A stretch of 64,000 bases of DNA. It comes from Affinundibacterium amnicola. GTDB taxonomy: Bacteria > Pseudomonadota > Gammaproteobacteria > Burkholderiales > Burkholderiaceae_D. Positions 27,246 to 36,440 of this stretch are shown here, piece after piece; position 1 is the stretch's first letter, and each line of letters begins with the position of its first letter. The stretch lies in contig NZ_JACOFU010000010.1 of assembly GCF_014284275.1 (NCBI RefSeq), positions 84,796-148,795 of the forward strand, read 5' to 3'. The position numbers and the translations under genes were made by a program. The notes beneath the pieces were generated by a model. That model was given only the letters and a program-made list of their open reading frames with translations, was not told where the DNA came from and ran no database searches.

Positions 27246-27380
27246 GTAATTACATCTGGCCTCCGCTCGGTGCAAGAAGGAGAACCTAAAAGAAAATGGA
27301 GGCTGGTCGCCCAAGCCTCCATTTTATCGGATAGTCCTACGACCATCGTAAAATTGCCCAAGAATTTCACATAAGTTTGA

Positions 27381-27968
27381 TTATTTCGTAGTCGGTGCTG
27401 GCGTCTGTCCTTCATGCATCCGCATTGGCTTTCCATCATGCATAGGATGCTGCATACGTTTTTTCATGCCATCATGCATACGCTTCTTCATACGATCATG
27501 CATTCCTTGATGGCTAGCATCAAAAATCTTTTGCTGTTCAGGTGTCAACACAGCATAAAAACTTTTCAAGGCATCCAAGTGTTGTTGCATACGTGCCAGA
27601 CGCTCCTTAGAACGTTCCAGCATTTTTTCCATGCGAGCTGGAGCTGGCATCGCTGCCATCGCCTGATGATCTGCTCTAGATTGCATCAGTTTTTGATCAT
27701 GCTGAGGCTTGGTCGCCTCAGTAAATGCTTTCCACGCAGGTTCTTGCTGTGGCGTTAATTTCAATTTGTCATGTAATTGATGGCGATGTTTTTCCATGCC
27801 TGCTTGCATTCTTTGCTGTCTTTGCTCCATCCTCTTAGCATGCTCGGCAGAGCGCGCTGAAGCTTGTGCCGGAGCCGATGTCGGAGCTTGTTGTGCAAAA
27901 ACACCTGCAGCAATAGCGAAGCTTGCTGTCGTTAAGCTGAGCACAAGCGTATTTTTTAAAAATTTCAT
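27381..27968 (-). CDS. Spy/CpxP family periplasmic protein (LTxxQ)
   Basis: 195 residues from the ATG at 27966-27968 (upstream AAAGGAAAT). A signal peptide ends near GVFAQQ. Two LTxxQ motifs, LKLTPQQ and VLTPEQQ, mark the Spy/CpxP chaperone fold. The C-terminus is rich in Met, His and Lys (repeats of MHDGMKKRM), which could bind metal or polyanions. It is divergent from a two-component system gene pair, an arrangement like cpxP/cpxRA, so induction by that system is plausible. Confidence 0.85.
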   Translation of the reverse strand: MKFLKNTLVLSLTTASFAIAAGVFAQQAPTSAPAQASARSAEHAKRMEQRQQRMQAGMEKHRHQLHDKLKLTPQQEPAWKAFTEATKPQHDQKLMQSRADHQAMAAMPAPARMEKMLERSKERLARMQQHLDALKSFYAVLTPEQQKIFDASHQGMHDRMKKRMHDGMKKRMQHPMHDGKPMRMHEGQTPAPTTK

Positions 27969-28271
27969 GATGATATTTCCTTTTTCCAATAAGATTTCAC
28001 AGAACACCTAAGGATTAAAAACCTATGGCTGCCGCGCGTTCGGATCATCTGTGTCTGTTCCGATTTCAATCCGCAGTGCACATGGAACACATAGTGCGCT
28101 GTATTTATAAGAAGTAAATGTCGGTGTGTACAAACAGTGTATCTCGATGTAACGGCAGACGATAATCACAGTGCGCATGTTTCAGTTTGTTTCAATTTAT
28201 GCTGCCGATAACAAGTCGATACAAAACTTTAGGTCTAAATCTGTGCGCAGCAAGAAAGCTTGGTCAATAAT
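27969..28271. promoter_or_regulatory. Divergent control region with tandem TGTA direct repeats
   Basis: Three TGTA tetramers start at 28127, 28138 and 28148, spaced 11 and 10 bp, within GTGTACAAACAGTGTATC and the next ten bases. OmpR-family regulators bind direct repeats with this helical spacing. The site is midway between the spy-like gene and the response regulator gene, so it could serve both. Confidence 0.4.
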
Positions 28272-29000
28272 ATGCCTATGGATACGCTAAACACTCTTTT
28301 AATTGTCGATGACGATCGTGAAATCCGCAGCTTACTGGCGGATTATCTGGAAACCCATGGTTACACCACCTTAACGGCGGGCGATGGTCAAGGCATGTGG
28401 GCCAACTTAGAAAAGCAATCGGTTGATCTGATCGTGCTAGATCTCAACTTGCCAGGTGAAGACGGCCTGACTTTATGCCGCAATTTACGGGCAAAATCTA
28501 CGGTGCCCGTTATCATGTTAACCGCTCGTAGTGAACCTTTAGATCGTATTTTAGGTTTAGAAATGGGCGCCGACGACTACCTGCCAAAACCATTCGAACC
28601 ACGGGAATTATTAGCCCGCATTCGTAGCGTGTTACGGCGCTCACAAGCGAACGGTGAACATAGTGATCTCAATAAACCGCAGAAATTAAAATTCGGGGAT
28701 TGGACGGTCGATCTGGTGGCACGGCATTTGATTAGCCCAGATAACAGGGTGATTGCTTTATCAGGTTCTGAATATCGCTTACTGAATATTTTTTTGGATC
28801 AACCGAATACCGTACTCAACCGCGATCAATTATTAAATATGACGCAAGGGCGTGATGCCGACCCGTTTGATCGCTCGATTGACATTCAAATCAGCCGCTT
28901 GCGTCAAAAGCTCGGTGAAGACGCACGCTCGCCACAGATTATTAAAACGGTGCGTAATGGTGGCTACGTACTCACCGTTAACGTTCATTCTGAAACTTAA
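28272..29000 (+). CDS. OmpR-family response regulator
   Basis: 242 residues from the ATG at 28272; a TTG at 28260 and an ATG at 28278 are alternatives. The receiver domain has the acidic pair DDD near residue 14, phosphorylatable Asp57 (VLDLNLPGEDG), Thr in MLTAR and Lys in PKPFEPRELL. The C-terminal winged-helix transactivation domain ends QKLGEDARSPQIIKTVRNGGY. It resembles OmpR more than other classes. The kinase gene starts 9 bp after the stop. Confidence 0.93.
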   Translation: MPMDTLNTLLIVDDDREIRSLLADYLETHGYTTLTAGDGQGMWANLEKQSVDLIVLDLNLPGEDGLTLCRNLRAKSTVPVIMLTARSEPLDRILGLEMGADDYLPKPFEPRELLARIRSVLRRSQANGEHSDLNKPQKLKFGDWTVDLVARHLISPDNRVIALSGSEYRLLNIFLDQPNTVLNRDQLLNMTQGRDADPFDRSIDIQISRLRQKLGEDARSPQIIKTVRNGGYVLTVNVHSET

Positions 29001-29008
29001 GATCGCAC

Positions 29009-30358
29009 ATGAAACGCTTCGATACGATTTCTGCCCGGATTTTTTCTGTCTTGCTATTTGGTATTCTGTGCTCTGCTGCACTGACTTGGTGGCTAGCGTT
29101 TGGTGAGCGTCAAACAAGTATCAGCAATGAACGTAGTTCCTATCGCGCTGATCGCGCAAAACATGCAGAGCAATTAATCCAAGCGATCGACGATCTGCCT
29201 GCTGCCAACCGCGAAGGTCTGCTCAAAGCAATTCATCGCTTTGGTTTAAAAGTTGTGCCAGTTCCAACCAACGTCCCGGCCTATCAGGCCAGCACACCGT
29301 ACGGCATCGTTTTAAGTGAACGTCTGAGCAAATCTTTTAAAATTATTCCACTGCCACCTGCGCCAGAAAATTGCCTGATGCGTCCAGATGATCGCGGCCC
29401 GGTCGATGCCTGCGAGGCCTTAATTTTCGTATTGAGTGATGGTTCAGGATTGCATCAAACCATCTTCCCGTCGAAACCGCCATCGAATCCAATTCAAGCA
29501 GAAACCTACTATTACCTCGGCCTGTTCCTTGCCTGTATCGCCGGACTCGCGCTACTCGTTTCCCGCATGACGATTCGCCCCTTACAACAATTGGCGCAGG
29601 CGGCAACCGATCTGGGACAAGATATTAATCGCCCGGCCTTAAAAGAAGTGGGCGCAAAAGAAATTCGCCAAGCGATCAGCGCGTTCAACTTTATGCAATT
29701 ACGGATTCGAGATCACATTCAACAGCGCACACAAATGTTGGCGGCGATTACCCATGATTTACAAACACCATTGACACGTTTGCGTTTGCGTCTGGAGAAG
29801 GTCAACGACAATGAACTACACGACAAACTTGTCGGTGATCTGTCAACGATGCAAATGATGGTAAAAGAAGGTTTGGATTTAGCGCGCAGCATGGATAGTA
29901 ACGAAAACTTACAGGCGCTCGATATCGATTCTTTACTCGATAGTATATGTACAGACGCGAGCGATGCAGGACATGATGTCAGCTTAATCGACAAATCAAA
30001 AGTGACTGTGATGGCGCGTCCACAGGCGTTACGGCGTTGCTTGAATAATTTGCTGGATAATGCGATCAAGTATGGTCATCGTGCGCAAATTCACTTAATG
30101 CAAACGATGGAAGAAAAACAGAAATGGCTACATATTTGTGTGCGAGACGGCGGTACCGGGATTCCACCCGATCAGCAGAACCGTGTGTTCGAACCCTTTT
30201 ATCGTATCGAAACTTCCCGCTCACGTGAAACTGGCGGCACAGGCTTAGGATTAACTATCGCGATGAACATCGCCAGACAGCACAATGGCAAATTGAGTTT
30301 ATCGAACCTGCCAGAAGGTGGCTTGGAAGTCCGTTTAAGTTTGCCTATTAAGCATTGA
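29009..30358 (+). CDS. Sensor histidine kinase (HAMP-HisKA-HATPase)
   Basis: 449 residues. There are two transmembrane helices (about 11-31 and 167-187) with a periplasmic loop of about 135 residues containing a Cys pair near NCLMRP and DACEAL. A HAMP domain follows. The H-box AAITHDLQTPLTRL carries the phosphoacceptor His249. The ATPase domain has N (NNLLDNAIKYG), G1 (VRDGGTGIP) and G2 (GGTGLGLTIA) boxes. It is co-transcribed with the preceding regulator. The periplasmic sensor shows no known domain, so the stimulus is unknown. Confidence 0.93.
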   Translation: MKRFDTISARIFSVLLFGILCSAALTWWLAFGERQTSISNERSSYRADRAKHAEQLIQAIDDLPAANREGLLKAIHRFGLKVVPVPTNVPAYQASTPYGIVLSERLSKSFKIIPLPPAPENCLMRPDDRGPVDACEALIFVLSDGSGLHQTIFPSKPPSNPIQAETYYYLGLFLACIAGLALLVSRMTIRPLQQLAQAATDLGQDINRPALKEVGAKEIRQAISAFNFMQLRIRDHIQQRTQMLAAITHDLQTPLTRLRLRLEKVNDNELHDKLVGDLSTMQMMVKEGLDLARSMDSNENLQALDIDSLLDSICTDASDAGHDVSLIDKSKVTVMARPQALRRCLNNLLDNAIKYGHRAQIHLMQTMEEKQKWLHICVRDGGTGIPPDQQNRVFEPFYRIETSRSRETGGTGLGLTIAMNIARQHNGKLSLSNLPEGGLEVRLSLPIKH

Positions 30359-30388
30359 CGCAAGGTGCTTAGTTTGTAGATCCAAGCT

Positions 30389-30973
30389 TTAAATGAAGCC
30401 CAACCAACCCAATAAAGCACCAGCGCCCAATAGCCACAATAAATGAATTTGTGTACGCCAAACTAAGATCGCGGACACAGCAGCGAGCAGATACATCGCC
30501 CACTGCCGTGCTGTGTCGTGCGAAGCGCTTGCCATAATCCATCCGGTCGCAATCAATAGGCCAATCACAATTGGCGCCATTCCCAATTTAAAACTGCGAA
30601 CGAGAATCAAATCGCGATTTTTATGACTCCAATTAGCAAAGGTAAAAGTGAGTGTTGCACTTGGCAAAATAATGCCGACCATTGCAATTAACACCCCCAA
30701 TAAAGCTGCCCATAAACTCCCTGTGTTTGCGCCTACATGCCAGCCCATCAAGGCAACAAATAAAACATTCGGGCCAGGCGCCGCCTGCGCTAAGGCAACT
30801 GAAGCATTAAATTGCGCATCACTCATCCAATGTTGTTGATCGACCAGATAACGATGCATGTCGGGCAGAGTCGAAACGGCACCACCAACTGACAACAATG
30901 ACAGCAGCATAAAATGCAAAAAGAAATTCAGCCAATCTAGCCAATCCATACTAATCAGGGGAATCGCTGACAT
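30389..30973 (-). CDS. Chromate transporter, C-terminal-type subunit (short-chain ChrA)
   Basis: 194 residues from the ATG at 30971-30973; the upstream extension overlaps the partner gene and is spurious. Five or six hydrophobic helices, SVGGAVSTLPDMHRYLV and AQAAPGPNVLFVALMG are the half-ChrA signatures. Short-chain ChrA proteins act in pairs with opposite topology. It starts 5 bp after the stop of the paired gene. Chromate efflux is the family's known activity, but not every pair has been tested. Confidence 0.88.
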   Translation of the reverse strand: MSAIPLISMDWLDWLNFFLHFMLLSLLSVGGAVSTLPDMHRYLVDQQHWMSDAQFNASVALAQAAPGPNVLFVALMGWHVGANTGSLWAALLGVLIAMVGIILPSATLTFTFANWSHKNRDLILVRSFKLGMAPIVIGLLIATGWIMASASHDTARQWAMYLLAAVSAILVWRTQIHLLWLLGAGALLGWLGFI

Positions 30974-30978
30974 CACGC

Positions 30979-31575
30979 TCACGATTGACGCTCCGCAATT
31001 TGTTTCAGCCGGCGATACACCATGCCCATAGAAAGCGTTCCTAGCGGCAGTAGCACATAGGCTAAGGGGACACGAAAAATAGCAATTGCGATAAAACTCA
31101 AGCATGCAATCAATGCTGCGAACACTGCGCCTAATGGATGCGTTTTTAATGCGGGCAATAAGCGCAAGCCTGCGGCGATGATCATACCTGCCGCGACCGC
31201 ACTCATACCGCGTAGCGCACCCGCTACGCCAGGGTGCTGCGCAATTTGCGCGTACAAAAGCACCACTAGCAATAACAACATTAAAGGGAAGCACAACATG
31301 CCCGCTAAAGCGCTCATGGCGCCGGCCAAACCAAAGAAACGGTTACCGATGATCATCGCCAGATTCACCACATTCGGTCCGGGCATCACTTGCGCGACGG
31401 CCCATTCTTCCACAAATTCTTCACGTGTCATCCAACGTTTTTTATCAACCAACTCACGCTGCACGATCGCCACCACCCCACCAAATCCTTGCAAAGCTAA
31501 GATAGTGAATGACCAAAACAGATCCGCAAATGAGCGCGGCTGTGAAGCGACGGGGGTTATGTGTAGGTCTGACAT
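30979..31575 (-). CDS. Chromate transporter, N-terminal-type subunit (short-chain ChrA)
   Basis: 198 residues with LQGFGGVVAIVQRELVDKK and VAQVMPGPNVVNLAMIIG, the half-ChrA motifs, and about six membrane helices. It is the first gene of the pair. No chrB or other chromate regulator is adjacent, and the nearest upstream gene is a CII-like regulator. Confidence 0.88.
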   Translation of the reverse strand: MSDLHITPVASQPRSFADLFWSFTILALQGFGGVVAIVQRELVDKKRWMTREEFVEEWAVAQVMPGPNVVNLAMIIGNRFFGLAGAMSALAGMLCFPLMLLLLVVLLYAQIAQHPGVAGALRGMSAVAAGMIIAAGLRLLPALKTHPLGAVFAALIACLSFIAIAIFRVPLAYVLLPLGTLSMGMVYRRLKQIAERQS

Positions 31576-31636
31576 TGTCTAAAGAAGAGCGATGACATCA
31601 TCATGGAGGCGTGACTGCAGAGAGCAACACAATCAC

Positions 31637-31666
31637 GAAAAAGACAGGAGCAGTATCTGCTGCTCC
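31637..31666 (-). terminator. Probable terminator of the CII-like gene
   Basis: GGAGCAG and CTGCTCC (31647-31666) pair. On the minus strand the stem is followed by TGTCTTTTTC. It lies 30-60 bp beyond the stop. Confidence 0.5.
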
Positions 31667-31695
31667 ATCAGCGAAAAAGCCCAGCGGCCTCTAGT

Positions 31696-32181
31696 TTAGT
31701 TTGTTTTGTGATGTTGCCGGATTCGTGCGCGCCATTCACCAATCGCGGCCAATGCGGCCTGAAATTCACGTTCAATCAAGTCGGCTTCCATGCTGGTAAT
31801 CACTCTATCCATCATGGCTTCTGAAACCGCTTCTGCTGCATTCCCCACTTGACTCATGACACGGCAAACCGTTTGCGATAAATCATCGTCGGTAAATTCC
31901 TGAGGCTCTGGCACAATAAAACCTGCCATACCGTGTCGCGCCAACATCGCATGCAAAGGCAATAAGGCATCTTTTACACCAGCTTCATGGCAAAGACTAA
32001 TAATCACCGAGGTTTCTTCAAAAGAAGGGTAATGCGTTTCAATACCCGGCGCTAATTTATTCCGTAAAACATTCACCGACATCTGCATACGTGCCGCCAA
32101 TGCATCCAAACCACCTGGATAAGCGCGGGCAACTTTATACAATGCGTCGTGTTGATTCATGTCGGAATAGCGGCGTGTCAT
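31696..32181 (-). CDS. Phage CII/CP76-like regulatory protein
   Basis: 161 residues. The N-terminal ALYKVARAYPGGLDALAARM, then SVNVLRNKLAPG and ETHYPSFEE, match the phage regulatory CII (CP76) family, a helix-turn-helix type fold. The C-terminus is a helical segment with acidic residues. No other phage gene is nearby, so this is a domesticated chromosomal member. A GAAAG-type site precedes the ATG at 32181. The target is unknown. Confidence 0.7.
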   Translation of the reverse strand: MTRRYSDMNQHDALYKVARAYPGGLDALAARMQMSVNVLRNKLAPGIETHYPSFEETSVIISLCHEAGVKDALLPLHAMLARHGMAGFIVPEPQEFTDDDLSQTVCRVMSQVGNAAEAVSEAMMDRVITSMEADLIEREFQAALAAIGEWRARIRQHHKTN

Positions 32182-32310
32182 AATTTAATTTCTTTCGAGA
32201 TACATGGGCTGCGTCTTGTGATCTTCACAATCCCAAGCAAAGCAGCGAGTTGAAGCAAATTGACATTGTACCGAATCAATATCGAAATAACTATGTACCA
32301 TTTGCCACAA

Positions 32311-33219
32311 TCAAGATAATCGTTCGCTCAACAACCGCAACCAGCGATCACTTCCCTCGCCATCGCTGACCACCAAAGCGAAGTCTGTCACCGTTCTGGC
32401 CGCACGTTCCAATAACTGAATATCGGCTTCGTGCTGGCGCGCAACATGCGGGTCTTCCAGAAAAACAATGCGGCGTATTTTTCTTTCCAGCACCAATTCC
32501 GCAATTTGCGCATCGCCACCCATGGGGCCTGATAAAAATGGCTGCACCCAATGGCGGCCAGTCTCTTCACCTTTACGCTTTTGCGCTAGTTGATTCAATA
32601 ATGATCCAGTTGTACCGGTCGCGTAACGATGCGCGAATTGATCCAATAATGCAAAATGCTTTTCTGCGATCTGCAGCATATTAGGTTTCAATGCATCATG
32701 GGCGATCAAAGCAATGCTCTCCTGCTGCAAATCCAAACCAAGCGTGTCAGTAAAATGGGTACGGCTACCGATGGCGAGCGCTTCCAGTTCCAACCACTCA
32801 CAAGCCGCTGCCAAGGTGGATAAAAAAGGTTTGCGATGAATCACACATTGACGCTTGAGCGCTAATGCCTCGGGGAAAATCGATGAGTGATCAACCGGAT
32901 CAATCAGATAAATAACTGCATCAATCGAATTATGCGGATCGCTATTCACCACATGCGCAACCAACTTCATCAATCCGCCATCACGACCATAGGGAAAGCG
33001 CACATGTGGGCTACATTGTTCGAGCAAACCGTGCGCCTGAATGGCATCCAAGGTGCGTCCCACCACCACCCATTCAATCTCCAGCGCTTGGATCGATTTC
33101 GCGGCCCGTTGAAATAGCTTTACCAGTGCGGAATCTGGCGCATCTTGGTGGGCACGATTAGCGATCAATCCAATACGCAAACGTGGCTTATCAACAGTCA
33201 AAGAATCATTCGTCATCAT
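32311..33219 (-). CDS. Methylglyoxal synthase with a second, N-terminal MGS-like domain
   Basis: 302 residues, about twice the normal MgsA length. Residues about 165-302 are a complete methylglyoxal synthase: IALIAHD with His174, the phosphate loop TGTTG (201-205), LSGPMGGD with Asp236, then Asp256, His263 and Asp266, and Arg300 near the end. All active-site positions known from E. coli MgsA appear conserved. Residues 13-150 repeat the same fold in divergent form (RIGLIANRAHQD, RDGGLMKLVAHV, LIDPVDHSS). The protein should convert dihydroxyacetone phosphate to methylglyoxal. It is 34 bp downstream of the EAL gene in the same operon. Confidence 0.87.
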   Translation of the reverse strand: MMTNDSLTVDKPRLRIGLIANRAHQDAPDSALVKLFQRAAKSIQALEIEWVVVGRTLDAIQAHGLLEQCSPHVRFPYGRDGGLMKLVAHVVNSDPHNSIDAVIYLIDPVDHSSIFPEALALKRQCVIHRKPFLSTLAAACEWLELEALAIGSRTHFTDTLGLDLQQESIALIAHDALKPNMLQIAEKHFALLDQFAHRYATGTTGSLLNQLAQKRKGEETGRHWVQPFLSGPMGGDAQIAELVLERKIRRIVFLEDPHVARQHEADIQLLERAARTVTDFALVVSDGEGSDRWLRLLSERLS

Positions 33220-33253
33220 GTGCTTCTGCTATCCATACTTTGAGAAAAAATAA

Positions 33254-34549
33254 CTACAGGCGTTCCATACTGTGACGATGAAACTCTTCACACCAACTGA
33301 TTAAATCTTTGCCTGGCATCGCCTGAGCAAAATAAAAACCTTGAATTTCATCGCAGCCCATTAATCGCAAAGCGTTTAATGTAGATTCATGCTCAACACC
33401 TTCGGCGACGACAGACAATCCAAAATTGTGCGCCAAGCCGATGATACTTTGTACGATTTGTTTATCTTGTTGCGAACTGAACATGCCCTGCACAAAGACG
33501 CGGTCGATTTTCAATTCATCTATCGGAAAACGGCGCAAATAGGCAAGCGACGAATAACCTGTGCCGAAGTCATCGATGGATAAACGAAATCCCAAATTCT
33601 TCAACTCAAATAATAAGGCGGTGGTATGTTCAATGTCATGAATAAATGCACTTTCCGTCACCTCTAAACCAATCGCGGAAGCTGGGAGATTCCAGACCTG
33701 CAAAAGCCGCTCCAAGACTTTGGGCAACTGCTCTAGCGCTAACAGTCGTGCCGATAAATTAATCCAGACCACCACATGCAAACCCTGCTTTTCCCAGTCT
33801 GCGGCTTCTTGCAAAACCTTATTGAAAACCTGGATCGTTAATTGCTCAATCAAGCCAAATTGCTCTGCCGTATCAATCAATAAATTCGTTGTTACGCTTT
33901 GCGCATGTTCAGTGGGCCAACGCACCAGTGCCTCGACCGACTTAATACTCTTAGAACGCAAATCAACTTTTGGTTGATAACGCACCTCTAAAGCATTTTC
34001 ATCCAAAACTTGCTTAATCGCGCGCGGCAAATCATCTGGGCTATGTCGTTGATCACGCTTGGCACTTGCTAATTCGATTCGCAAATTATTTGATTGCGCA
34101 TTCTTCAATGCTAAATCTGCGACACGTAACACTTCTACCGCAGACTGCGCATGCAAAGGTGCGCAAGCAATACCAATACTGGGATGGAAGAATATCGTCT
34201 GCGACTCAATCTTCAATGGTGCACTTAAGGCATTTAATAGACGGTGGCCAGCTAGCACGGCCAAAGCTTCCGAAGATAAATGCGGTAAGATAAACCAGCA
34301 TTCATTTTCAGTCGCAAAAACAAAGCGATCTTTGACGCGCAAGCTAGGGTTTAAGTGATCGTAAAAGTGTTCTTGTACTATCTGAGCATACTGCGGACTT
34401 AACAAAGCTTGCAAGCGATCACTACGCTGTAAGGACAACACCAATACGGCCACCATATGATGTTCGTCGAGATTCTGAATCTCGGTATCTAACATCGACA
34501 TGAACTCATCAAGATGATCGATCAATGCGTGCTTTTGTCTGAGTGTCAT
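33254..34549 (-). CDS. c-di-GMP phosphodiesterase (degenerate GGDEF + EAL)
   Basis: 431 residues. The N-terminal 160 residues resemble a GGDEF fold but have ATENECWFI where the active motif should be, so it is inactive as a cyclase. The EAL domain (about 175-425) is intact: EALVRW at 206-211, Asn264, Glu296/299, DDFG at 326-329, Lys347, Glu383 and Gln403. There is no membrane segment. It starts 18 bp after the HD-GYP gene and precedes the methylglyoxal synthase gene, suggesting one transcript. Confidence 0.92.
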   Translation of the reverse strand: MTLRQKHALIDHLDEFMSMLDTEIQNLDEHHMVAVLVLSLQRSDRLQALLSPQYAQIVQEHFYDHLNPSLRVKDRFVFATENECWFILPHLSSEALAVLAGHRLLNALSAPLKIESQTIFFHPSIGIACAPLHAQSAVEVLRVADLALKNAQSNNLRIELASAKRDQRHSPDDLPRAIKQVLDENALEVRYQPKVDLRSKSIKSVEALVRWPTEHAQSVTTNLLIDTAEQFGLIEQLTIQVFNKVLQEAADWEKQGLHVVVWINLSARLLALEQLPKVLERLLQVWNLPASAIGLEVTESAFIHDIEHTTALLFELKNLGFRLSIDDFGTGYSSLAYLRRFPIDELKIDRVFVQGMFSSQQDKQIVQSIIGLAHNFGLSVVAEGVEHESTLNALRLMGCDEIQGFYFAQAMPGKDLISWCEEFHRHSMERL

Positions 34550-34567
34550 GGTTTATTGGTTCTTTCT

Positions 34568-36316
34568 TCAAGCACGATAAAAGTCATGACACACTAATCC
34601 ATAAGCCCCATCAGGCAAACCCCGTAATATGCTGATGCGTTCAGCATCGCCAACCAAATCCTGTCGCATCAAATCAAACATCAAGGGTTTCTCTAACAAG
34701 CTCTTATCCGCCCGCGTCAAAATTAATACTTTAGGATCAAGTCTGCGTACCTTATTGTGTTCCAACACAATCGCTATTTCACCAGTGGTTAATTGAATCA
34801 AGCTTCCCACCGGAAATATGCCGATCGCTTGCACAAATTCTTCGACCAAAGGCGCGTGTAATTGGCCTTCAGCCATGCGAAACAATTCTTTCATTGCCTC
34901 AAAAGACGAACGAGTTTCACCGTAAGGTCGCGCCGATGTCATCGCGGCAAAGCTATCGGCGATCGCCGCCATACGTCCAAAAATACTGATTTCCGCCCCC
35001 ACCAAACCACGTGGGTAGCCACTGCCATCCATACGTTCGTGATGCTGATTAATTCCCATTTTCACATTTGGACTTAATGGTTCTTGCGCTTCCAATAAAG
35101 AAATGCTGGCATCGACATGGGTTTGAATAATGGTGGCTTCATCCGGCGATAATCTACTTGGCTTCGCAAGTAAAGCTTCCGGCATTTCTAATTTTCCGAT
35201 ATCCAACAACAAACCAATAAACCCCAACTCGACTAACTGTTGTTTGGAAAAGCCGATATGCCGCCCTAAGGTCAGCATGTAAACGGATACCTTCAATGCG
35301 TGAGAAACTACATTCATATTCTCGGAACGCATGCGCAATAACCACATCATCGCGGAGGGATTTGAAATCACACTGTCGGCCAAGATTTGCACTGTCGGCA
35401 GAACTTCTTTCAGCTCTAGTGACTGCATATTCTTTAAATCTTGGTGCAACTTGTTGATCAAGCCATCCGCTTTTTCCACCACCTCACGCGCACGGATCAA
35501 TTCCTCGGTCATACTCACTTGGTCTCGATAATGCACCAGATGGATTTCTTCGGGAATATACTCAGGGCGATGCAATCGATGCTTGTGATGTTTTGGACGT
35601 GTCCATAAAGAACGATGCAAGTGTCGGCCATACTGACTCCAACGCAACCAGCGCTCCCACCAATTTAAGTCAGCAAGGCTGGCATCACGCGGTTCCATTC
35701 CCTGCATCATCGCTGCAAATTGTTTGGTCACACCTGTATGCGTACGCGCCAATGCATGCGCCGGAGTTTCATCGGTATGATCGTCTGGTTCAATCTGGGC
35801 AAATTCAACAGGTGGATGAGCGATCACTTTGCGATGATGCAGCGTCTTCTTATGTTGATGTGCTTGCTGGTGGTGACGCAGACGACGTGCTACTGCGTAA
35901 TCCGATTTGGTGAATTTTCTATGCAACCATCCAACCACTCTATCTAATTGACCTTGCTGTGCGTCGATCTCGACACGATGTCCTAAGGCATTCCTAGCAT
36001 TCGCATGTAACTGCTCATGCGGCTTCATTTCATGCAAGAGATCAAAAGGCAAATGCACTAATGCGTGTTCATTGCTGCGGCGAGGATCGATCACCAATTC
36101 TTTGACCAAACCTTGCAAGGTTGTGAGATCTAAGGCATCGCTCAGCAAAAATCCTTGCAGCATGAATGGGGTTTGCGTCCATGGACGATCTAGTTCTGTA
36201 ATAAACATGCCCAAACGTAGGTCATCAATGCGGATGCGTAATGCCTCACATAATTGATACGCTTTATTGGTCACAAGTAAATCACTTTTTAAAATGGAAT
36301 AAATCTTACACAACAC
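34568..36316 (-). CDS. DUF3391/HD-GYP protein with a substituted HD motif
   Basis: Up to 582 residues; the start at 36316 is GTG and could lie up to 14 codons further in. Residues 26-100 are DUF3391 (IRIDDLRLGMFITELDRPW). A linker of about 150 residues follows with two His-rich clusters (about 148-180 and 232-262). The HD-GYP domain starts near 330: His339, HHERMD (425-430) and GYP (433-435) are present. The central HD, normally LLHDIGK, is LLLDIGK, with Leu371 in place of the metal-binding His. Loss or change of phosphodiesterase activity is likely. It is the first gene of an operon with EAL and MGS genes. Confidence 0.88.
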   Translation of the reverse strand: MLCKIYSILKSDLLVTNKAYQLCEALRIRIDDLRLGMFITELDRPWTQTPFMLQGFLLSDALDLTTLQGLVKELVIDPRRSNEHALVHLPFDLLHEMKPHEQLHANARNALGHRVEIDAQQGQLDRVVGWLHRKFTKSDYAVARRLRHHQQAHQHKKTLHHRKVIAHPPVEFAQIEPDDHTDETPAHALARTHTGVTKQFAAMMQGMEPRDASLADLNWWERWLRWSQYGRHLHRSLWTRPKHHKHRLHRPEYIPEEIHLVHYRDQVSMTEELIRAREVVEKADGLINKLHQDLKNMQSLELKEVLPTVQILADSVISNPSAMMWLLRMRSENMNVVSHALKVSVYMLTLGRHIGFSKQQLVELGFIGLLLDIGKLEMPEALLAKPSRLSPDEATIIQTHVDASISLLEAQEPLSPNVKMGINQHHERMDGSGYPRGLVGAEISIFGRMAAIADSFAAMTSARPYGETRSSFEAMKELFRMAEGQLHAPLVEEFVQAIGIFPVGSLIQLTTGEIAIVLEHNKVRRLDPKVLILTRADKSLLEKPLMFDLMRQDLVGDAERISILRGLPDGAYGLVCHDFYRA

Positions 36317-36383
36317 AACTGATCATCATTTTGCGTATAGCCCTAATCATAACGAGTTTATCTAATCAGGCGGGTGATCGACG

Positions 36384-36423
36384 AAAAAAAACCCGCAAAT
36401 TAATAATCAATTGCGGGTTTTTT
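36384..36423. terminator. Strong intrinsic terminator
   Basis: AAAAAACCCGCAA and TTGCGGGTTTTTT pair around a 12-nt loop, with runs of T on both strands. It would terminate the cocE-like transcript on the minus strand, just before the HD-GYP gene. Confidence 0.85.
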
Positions 36424-36440
36424 CCTACACAAATAAATGA

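Noticed and set aside
27414..27758. 114-codon plus-strand frame opposite the Spy-like gene
   Set aside because: It is the reverse reading of Met/His-rich repeats; composition is biased and no site is present.
30974..31294. N-terminal extension of the second ChrA gene
   Set aside because: It overlaps the partner gene and has low-complexity Arg/Cys content; the ATG at 30973 fits the family.
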